Shown here: piece by piece, positions 59,351-64,000 of the stretch
Position numbering within the stretch: position 1 is the stretch's first letter
Layout of the letters: each line of letters opens with the position of its first letter
NCBI GenBank assembly: GCA_964473555.1
Contig: CAYYPL010000006.1
Span: 1-64,000, forward strand
Source of the DNA: UBA11400 sp964473555
GTDB lineage: Bacteria; Bacteroidota; Rhodothermia; Balneolales; HLUCCA01
Length of the DNA stretch: 64,000 nt
Reading direction: 5' to 3'
The notes under the pieces: model-generated
Databases searched by the model: none
Seen by the model: only the letters and a program-made list of their open reading frames with translations
What the model was told of the DNA's origin: nothing
Position numbers and translations under genes: made by a program

Positions 59351-60493
59351 TCAAGGTTCAACAAAAAAGACCGGGATCGTAGTTTGATGTTCGATTGCAA
59401 GCAGTGTTTGTTCACTTGCAAACAATCCCTCAGCGATGGTATCATCCATATCCAAATAGCGATATGTTCCCAGACGCCCCAAAAAACTTACGCCTTTTTC
59501 CGCTTTCGCTTTATCGATGTACGTTTTCAGCAAGGCCTTTTCGTTTACTAAACGAATGGGATAATAAGGAATGTCGTCCTCCGTACACGCACGACTATAC
59601 TCTTTAAAGATCACGGTCGGGATATGATGCTCCCACGGGGCAAAATGCTTGTGTTCAATAATCCTGGTATAGGGAACCGCCAGGTCTCCATAGTTCATCA
59701 CTGCACATCCCTGATAATCACCTTCATGTTCCTCGCGAATAAAATCAAGTGTACGATAGCCCAATCGTCCTTCCTCGTAGTTAAACCAGGCATCGATGGG
59801 TCCCGTGTAAAATACGTGGTCATAGTCTTTAACCTGCACGGACCGAAACGGCGTTTCCAGGTATACCTGAATGTTGTCTGCCGACAATAACGCGGCTACA
59901 ATCGGAGTATATCCCTCAACTGGCATTCCCTGGAATTTGTGATTGAAGTAGTTGTCATCGTAATTAAAACGGACAGGTAACCGTTTTAGAATGCTGGCTG
60001 GTAATTCCTTTGGATCCACACCCCACTGCTTTGTTGTGTATGCTTTAAAAAAAGCTTCATACAAGTCTTTCCCGATCAACTTCAACGCTTGTTCTTCAAA
60101 AGATTCCGGTTCGTCGATCGTCGAATCCGCTATACGTTGGATGAATTCTTTTGCCTCAACCGGACTCAGTGTTTTGTTAAAGTACTGATTGATCGTATGT
60201 AAATTAATGGGTAGCGAAAATACTCGCCCTTGAGCGGTAGTTTTAACACGATTGATATAAGGTTTGAACTCCGTAAACCGATTCACGTAATTCCAAACGT
60301 CTTCACGATCTGTATGAAAAATATGAGGGCCATACTTGTGGATGATCACACCTGATTTTTCATCACGTTCGGTATAGCAGTTACCAGCTATGTGATTGCG
60401 TGATTCAAAAACCTCAATGTTGTGTCCCGCTTTAGCCAATTCGTGCGCTAAAACCGCTCCCGTAAAGCCAGCACCTACTATTGCAACATTCAT
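59351..60493 (-). CDS. glf: UDP-galactopyranose mutase
   Basis: A 380-residue flavoenzyme converting UDP-galactopyranose to UDP-galactofuranose. It opens with VAIVGAGFTGAVLAHELA (FAD), then ESRNHIAGNCYTERDE, HKYGPHIFHT and YTTKQWGVDPKELPASILKRLPVRF, all signatures of bacterial Glf. It lies 145 bp upstream of the glycosyltransferase-like gene on the same strand. The start codon region faces the 10-bp-phased repeats at 60611-60722. Confidence 0.95.
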   Translation of the reverse strand: MNVAIVGAGFTGAVLAHELAKAGHNIEVFESRNHIAGNCYTERDEKSGVIIHKYGPHIFHTDREDVWNYVNRFTEFKPYINRVKTTAQGRVFSLPINLHTINQYFNKTLSPVEAKEFIQRIADSTIDEPESFEEQALKLIGKDLYEAFFKAYTTKQWGVDPKELPASILKRLPVRFNYDDNYFNHKFQGMPVEGYTPIVAALLSADNIQVYLETPFRSVQVKDYDHVFYTGPIDAWFNYEEGRLGYRTLDFIREEHEGDYQGCAVMNYGDLAVPYTRIIEHKHFAPWEHHIPTVIFKEYSRACTEDDIPYYPIRLVNEKALLKTYIDKAKAEKGVSFLGRLGTYRYLDMDDTIAEGLFASEQTLLAIEHQTTIPVFFVEP

Positions 60494-60610
60494 TAGGCGA
60501 TCTTGTTTCTTTAAACTTCCATAAACAGGAATTTAAGCGATTTAAACATTTAAATGATTCGATTACGTTTCTAAACAGACCTATCATCGGAGTCACTTTC
60601 TTCCTCAAAT

Positions 60611-60722
60611 GATTCGACAGTTGATGACAGTATATGACATTAAATGACGTTAGGTGACGTTAGATTATGTTAGATGACAAAATATTATAACAACTGACCT
60701 TTAATGACCATAAATGACCATC
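60611..60722. repeat. Ten-bp-phased TGAC iterons between glf and hemW
   Basis: In eleven consecutive 10-bp steps, nine carry the core TGAC (or CGAC) at the same place: TTGATGACAG, TATATGACAT, TAAATGACGT, TAGGTGACGT, (TAGATTATGT), TAGATGACAA, then CAACTGACCT, TTAATGACCA, TAAATGACCA. Spacing equals one turn of DNA, so all cores face one side of the helix, as in regulator or replication-type iterons. Confidence 0.75.
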
Positions 60723-60845
60723 ATTGTATGCATCCCCAAGAAATACCATGTGCTGATGGGGAGCTTTTATTACGTTTTTCCCAAAGTCCAGCATGTACAT
60801 CTGTCGCAATGGTGAGGGATTCATCCAATTTGGATGAGTTAGAAG

Positions 60846-60912
60846 CCCGTGTCAGTCGGTTGGATGAATACAGGTCCGGCCTGGGTTCAGCTACCGAGGC
60901 TTCGTTTTTTTG
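60846..60912 (+). other. Degenerate copy of the small-RNA 3' region
   Basis: The block before the hairpin is nearly identical to 57815-57840. The hairpin that follows has the loop segment GGGTTCAGCTACC, the reverse complement of the corresponding GGTAGCTGAACCC at 57845-57857, and its stem is imperfect. A TTCGTTTTTTT run ends it 36 bp before the hemW start. It may serve as an attenuator-like structure in the hemW leader or be a relic. Confidence 0.55.
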
Positions 60913-60947
60913 GCGTATCTTGAGGAGCGTACCAACCTGACTCAGTT

Positions 60948-62222
60948 ATGCCTAAACAGCCTTTCGGAATTTACATCCACGTTCCTTTTTGCAAGCAAGC
61001 CTGTAGCTATTGCGATTTCTATTTTGTGACGCGCGAGGAGCTTAAGGCCGCGTATGTAGACGCGCTATGCCTGCAGATCATGACCGAACTTCCGATGTTT
61101 GCAACGGATCGAACGCTGACTTCGATTTATTTCGGTGGCGGAACCCCGTCCCGACTGCGTTCAGTCGATATTGAACGGATTCTTGAGACGATTGGGCGCT
61201 ATTGTCCGATGTCGGAGGTGCGTGAAATCACGCTCGAAGCGAATCCGGATGATGTGAACAAGGTGATGCTCAAGGATCTGAAGTCTATTGGAGTCAACCG
61301 TCTAAGCATGGGAGTCCAGAGTTTTGATCCCGAGCTGCTAGCCTTTATGAACCGTGCCCACTCGGCCGAGGAAGCTATTCATTGCCTGGAGTTAATCCGT
61401 CAAGTAGACTTCCCGAGTTTTACGGTAGATCTGATTTATGGGAATCCGGGACAGTCGGATGAGTCACTGATTACTGACATCCAGAAATTACTGCGTTTCA
61501 AACCACCCCATGTGTCCGCCTATGCGCTGACCATCGAGCCAGGAACACGCATCGGTAAAGCAGCCGAATTGGGGCGTCTGACTCCTAGCGACGACGAAAT
61601 CGTGAGTCGACACATGTCCATAGTGGACCAGATGCTTGACGAAAACGGCATTCACAGATATGAAGTGAGTAATTTCGCCCGTCCGGGACATGAAGCTGTG
61701 CACAATGGAAATTACTGGAAGCATGTCCCCTACATCGGATTCGGACCTGGCGCGCATTCATTGGACTTGAGAGTGGGTGGTGACGGGAAAATCGAGTCAG
61801 GGAAACGGTGGGAGATTGTTAAGGACATCAAACAGTATGCAGAAAAGAGAGAAGGGATAAGAGAGAAGAGAGAATTGCAGGGAGCGGGGAGCAGAGAGCG
61901 GGGAGCAGTAGAAAAGCGGGTAGCGGCGAGCGGGGAGCAGTTGAACTACGAAGAACTCAGTTTGTTGCAGCTAGCTGAAGAGCGACTGTTGATGGGTCTG
62001 AGAACGGCGGAAGGGGTGTCGTTGGAAGAGCTGACGTCGAAGTATGAGTATGAACTGAGCGTGGATCAGGTAAAATGGATTGAGGGTCAGAGTGGGATGT
62101 TGATTGAGGAGGAAAATGAGAGGAAATCCGGGAATGGATCACATTCCAAGGTGTTAAAAATTGGGAGAAGCTCACTAGCCCTTGCCGATTACCTCATTCT
62201 GGAGCTCATTTCTAGGAAATGA
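60948..62222 (+). CDS. hemW: Radical SAM heme chaperone HemW
   Basis: A 424-residue radical-SAM protein with C15-x3-C19-x2-C22 (FCKQACSYCDF), YFGGGTPSRL, LEANPDD, and the HemW-specific HNGNYW near 250 and GFGPGAHSL. Like HemW and unlike HemN it should bind and transfer heme, not oxidise coproporphyrinogen. Residues 301-333 are encoded by heptad DNA inserted between the radical SAM core and the C-terminal winged-helix region, making it longer than usual (about 380). Confidence 0.92.
   Translation: MPKQPFGIYIHVPFCKQACSYCDFYFVTREELKAAYVDALCLQIMTELPMFATDRTLTSIYFGGGTPSRLRSVDIERILETIGRYCPMSEVREITLEANPDDVNKVMLKDLKSIGVNRLSMGVQSFDPELLAFMNRAHSAEEAIHCLELIRQVDFPSFTVDLIYGNPGQSDESLITDIQKLLRFKPPHVSAYALTIEPGTRIGKAAELGRLTPSDDEIVSRHMSIVDQMLDENGIHRYEVSNFARPGHEAVHNGNYWKHVPYIGFGPGAHSLDLRVGGDGKIESGKRWEIVKDIKQYAEKREGIREKRELQGAGSRERGAVEKRVAASGEQLNYEELSLLQLAEERLLMGLRTAEGVSLEELTSKYEYELSVDQVKWIEGQSGMLIEEENERKSGNGSHSKVLKIGRSSLALADYLILELISRK
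61843..61945 (+). repeat. Heptad DNA inside hemW
   Basis: Purine-rich phrases GGGAGCG GGGAGCA GAGAGCG GGGAGCA (61878-61905) in 7-bp phase, preceded by GAGAGAAG/GAGAGAAG repeats and followed by CGGCGAGCGGGGAGCAG. Frame is kept and encodes Arg/Glu/Gly-rich residues. Confidence 0.85.
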
Positions 62223-62230
62223 GTACAGTC

Positions 62231-62884
62231 TTAGTACACTTTCGCGATTTCGTCGAAGGACTTTCGGGTCAGATCGGGTACCACACAGTCTTTGGAAGGA
62301 AATCCGACAGGCATCAGTAGAATCGGGACTTCGTTCTTGGGTCGATCCAGAATTTCGTTCAGGAATTTCATTGGATTCGGTGTATGCGTGAGCGTTGCTA
62401 GTCCAGCATTGTGAATAGCCGCGATGAGCATTCCTGCTGCGATTCCGACAGACTCATTCACATAGTAATTGTTCTTTTTCTCCCCATCTACTACCCGATA
62501 TGATTCCTTAAACACGACAATGATCGCCGGAGCGATATCCAGATACGGCTTGATATCGTCTGTTCCAAACGGAGCAAGGTCCTCTTTCCATTCCTCTGTA
62601 AATCGCTCATCATAATTGAGCTTTTCCTCGGCCTCGGCAGCTTCGCGGATCGCATGCTTGATCGCTAGATCCGTAACTACGGCGAAAAACCAGGGTTGTT
62701 TGTGAGCACCGGATGGAGCCGTTCCAGCTGTCAGAACGATATGTTCAAGCACCTCCGCGGGAATGGGGTCCGGAGCAAAGAAACGAACACTTCGACGGGT
62801 GTCCATGAGCCTGTAAAAGGATTCCGCCCGATCGCGGATCTCGGATTCAGTTGGGCGATGTGGGGAATATGGGATAAAGGGCAT
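62231..62884 (-). CDS. Nitroreductase-family protein of the iodotyrosine-deiodinase type
   Basis: A 217-residue FMN enzyme with RRSVRFF, TAPSGAHKQPWFF, IREAAEAEEKLNYDERF, YYVNESVGIAAG and LATLTHTPNPMKFLNEILDRP. The EAAE..EE..Y segment forms the lid that in iodotyrosine deiodinase contacts the tyrosine substrate, so a halotyrosine- or phenol-type substrate is likely. Bacterial members have been shown to dehalogenate halotyrosines. A heptad array lies 2 bp before its start codon. Confidence 0.88.
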   Translation of the reverse strand: MPFIPYSPHRPTESEIRDRAESFYRLMDTRRSVRFFAPDPIPAEVLEHIVLTAGTAPSGAHKQPWFFAVVTDLAIKHAIREAAEAEEKLNYDERFTEEWKEDLAPFGTDDIKPYLDIAPAIIVVFKESYRVVDGEKKNNYYVNESVGIAAGMLIAAIHNAGLATLTHTPNPMKFLNEILDRPKNEVPILLMPVGFPSKDCVVPDLTRKSFDEIAKVY

Positions 62885-62886
62885 AT

Positions 62887-62921
62887 GAGTTGGGGAGTGG
62901 GGAGTGGGTAGTGGGTAGTGG
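62887..62921 (+). repeat. Heptad array upstream of the nitroreductase gene
   Basis: GAGTTGG GGAGTGG GGAGTGG GTAGTGG GTAGTGG in exact phase, beginning two bases before the start codon of the minus-strand gene. Same family as the polX array at 41001. Confidence 0.88.
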
Positions 62922-62953
62922 GTTGAAATTAGTAGGTTCTACAATTCTGTTTT

Positions 62954-63027
62954 CGCTCAGCTTCGCCTCACGATGTGCGGCACTAGACTTCGCACCTTAC
63001 GGTGCTTGTGTACTGCCTCCCATTCTG
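62954..63027 (+). repeat. Dispersed three-helix covarying element, copy 1
   Basis: Blocks in order: CGCTCA, mini-hairpin GC-TTC-GC, CTCACGAT, outer arm GGCACTA (62979-62985), GACTTC, inner hairpin GCACC-TTAC-GGTGC (62992-63005), TTGTG, outer arm TACTGCC (63011-63017; 6 of 7 pairs), CCCATTCTG. It lies between the nitroreductase and PxpB genes. Confidence 0.82.
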
Positions 63028-63104
63028 TTTTTTGTTTAAAAATTGTACTATGATGGAGAATATCTGAAAAATTGATCAATATAGTAGAATCGATTGGTAC
63101 TGAA

Positions 63105-63845
63105 ATGAGTTTTGATATTAACCAGTTAAAAGTAGACCCGATTTCTGAGCATGCTGTGTGTGTTTCAGGACCTGAAGTCATTTCAATCGAGCTGCATCAG
63201 TTTTTGTTGGGTGTATGTGAGCAGTTACGAAAAGCTGATTTAACTGAAGTGGATCAGGTGATCCCCGCCTACCATACCATCACGATTATTCTGAAAAGGT
63301 CAGTTTCATCGATTGAATTTGTGGAGAGCCTGCGGAGATGGATAAACACCGTTGACCTGATCTCTAACAGTGATATACCTGCTCACCGCTCGCCGCTCAC
63401 TGCTCCCTCTACTTCCCACTCCCCACTCCCTACTTCCTATTTCCCACTCCCTACTACCCATGTTATCCCCGTTCACTATGGCGGTGAATTCGGCCCTGAT
63501 CTGAATGCGTTTGCCAAGGCGAAGAGTATATCTCCCCGCGAAGTCATTGACCTGCACACATCAGTCGAGTACTACGTGTATATGATCGGATTTACGGCTG
63601 GATTCCCGTATCTCGGTGGACTCCCGATCGAACTTCATCATCCACGTCGGGACCACCCTCGGGTGCGTGTCCCGGCTGGTAGCGTGGGAATCGGTGGTGC
63701 CCAAACAGGGGTGTATCCACATGAAGCACCAGGCGGATGGCATCTGATTGGTCGGACTGACATGACATTATTCGATATCGATCGGAGTCCGCCAGCTGTG
63801 TTGAAACCTGGCGACCGGGTGAGGTTTACGGAGGTCACTTTATGA
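63105..63845 (+). CDS. pxpB: 5-oxoprolinase subunit B (PxpB/KipI-like)
   Basis: A 246-residue protein with the PxpB C-terminal signature VHYGGEFGPDLNAFAKAKSISPREVIDLH, MIGFTAGFPYLGGLP and GSVGIGGAQTGVYPHEAPGGWHLIGRTDM (in parts). With PxpA and PxpC it hydrolyses 5-oxoproline to glutamate using ATP. ATG 63105 is preferred over the TTG at 63072. About 28 residues rich in Pro/Ser/Thr (63376-63462) are encoded by heptad DNA between the N- and C-terminal domains. Confidence 0.9.
   Translation: MSFDINQLKVDPISEHAVCVSGPEVISIELHQFLLGVCEQLRKADLTEVDQVIPAYHTITIILKRSVSSIEFVESLRRWINTVDLISNSDIPAHRSPLTAPSTSHSPLPTSYFPLPTTHVIPVHYGGEFGPDLNAFAKAKSISPREVIDLHTSVEYYVYMIGFTAGFPYLGGLPIELHHPRRDHPRVRVPAGSVGIGGAQTGVYPHEAPGGWHLIGRTDMTLFDIDRSPPAVLKPGDRVRFTEVTL
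63376..63465 (-). repeat. Heptad DNA inside pxpB
   Basis: CGCTCGC CGCTCAC TGCTCCC followed by CCACTCC CCACTCC CTACTTC CTATTTC CCACTCC CTACTAC, in 7-bp phase. Two repeat families (GCTCCC and ACTCCC) are joined. The reading frame is kept. Confidence 0.88.
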
Positions 63846-63905
63846 ATCCAAACAGGATGATCAACTTTCGACTACTGGTTGGAAGTCACTTAAGGAGGTT
63901 TCACC

Positions 63906-64000
63906 GTGATTGAAATCCTCCAGCCCGGCATTCAGAGTAGCCTTCAGGACACCCGTCCGCGGCGCGGACTCGAACACGGCGTTCCGCAAGGAGGTGCCGC
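63906..64000 (+). CDS. pxpC: 5-oxoprolinase subunit C (PxpC), cut by the window end
   Basis: A GTG start with a full AAGGAGG (63891-63897) ahead opens MIEILQPGIQSSLQDTRPRRGLEHGVPQGGAA (in parts), matching the PxpC/biotin-dependent carboxylase-like N-terminus (PGLxTxxQDxGR...GVPxGGxxD). The gene continues beyond position 64000. It follows pxpB by 60 bp, which supports a pxpBC operon. Confidence 0.85.
   Translation, partial: MIEILQPGIQSSLQDTRPRRGLEHGVPQGGA

Noticed and set aside
60704..60940. 78-residue open frame before hemW
   Set aside because: It runs through the iterons, the degenerate small-RNA copy and its T run, and looks like no protein.
63843..63914. 23-codon frame between pxpB and pxpC
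   Set aside because: It overlaps the pxpC ribosome binding site and start and has no protein features; probably chance.
1..64000. tRNA, rRNA, tmRNA, integrase or prophage genes
   Set aside because: None were found on inspection of the intergenic regions and of the protein products.

Overview
The window looks like a chromosomal segment of a Bacteroidota-type heterotroph, most plausibly from the Balneolota/Rhodothermota side. The reasons are promoters of the TAnnTTTG type, the gene block TPR lipoprotein / DUF4292 lipoprotein / EnvC-like protein, an SLC45-type transporter, a DUF5117-type zinc metalloprotease, TonB-dependent uptake, a split pntA (pntAA/pntAB/pntB), and mid-range GC. I saw no rRNA, tRNA, CRISPR array or prophage. 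Two runs of 100 N (29833-29932, 45312-45411) are scaffold gaps, and both fall inside tandem repeats.

Layout. 0.3-7.3 kb: a PIG-L deacetylase, then a photolyase / DUF2256 / cryptochrome group that has been split by two inserted envelope genes and carries a duplicated junction. 7.4-13.1 kb: yajC, ribBA, a four-helix-bundle (S23) cassette, a SufU-like scaffold and gcvP. 13.4-23.5 kb: a PAS sensor, methylmalonyl-CoA epimerase, scpB, the envelope block, a tyrosine phosphatase and methylmalonyl-CoA mutase. 23.8-33.5 kb: an SGNH hydrolase, a decayed toxin-antitoxin pair, a TonB-dependent receptor with a LytS/LytTR two-component pair, an amidase and CstA. 33.5-41 kb: MeaB, YceI, an acyl-CoA dehydrogenase, an ECF sigma / one-helix protein / LTXXQ protein operon and PolX. 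41-51 kb: a formylglutamate-hydrolase-like lipoprotein, an SLC45 transporter, a second S23 cassette, a zinc metalloprotease and a glycosyltransferase. 51-64 kb: a TonB-C lipoprotein, an amino-acid permease, proton-translocating transhydrogenase, a porin, a candidate small RNA, a glycosyltransferase and UDP-galactopyranose mutase, HemW, an iodotyrosine-deiodinase-like nitroreductase and the 5-oxoprolinase genes pxpB and pxpC (cut by the window end).

Several genes work together although they are dispersed. Mutase, epimerase and MeaB form the methylmalonyl-CoA branch of propionate metabolism. RibBA supplies flavin used by the photolyases, the acyl-CoA dehydrogenase, Glf and the nitroreductase. 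PntAA/AB/B links NADPH to the proton gradient.

The most striking content lies between the genes. The gaps are filled by exact 7-bp tandem repeats of several different sequence families, and by repeats in which short linkers are constant while the hairpin stems between them change on both arms together. Two such arrays, in inverted orientation, bracket each of the two S23 four-helix-bundle genes, and each cassette sits exactly between convergent genes. A dispersed three-helix element (35.5, 42.4 and 63.0 kb) keeps four linker blocks while its helices covary. The same heptad DNA has entered coding regions at protein linkers (glycosyltransferase, HemW, PxpB) and at gene ends. I regard this covarying-repeat / S23 association as the candidate undescribed system. 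The mobility and mechanism are inference; the repeats themselves are read directly.
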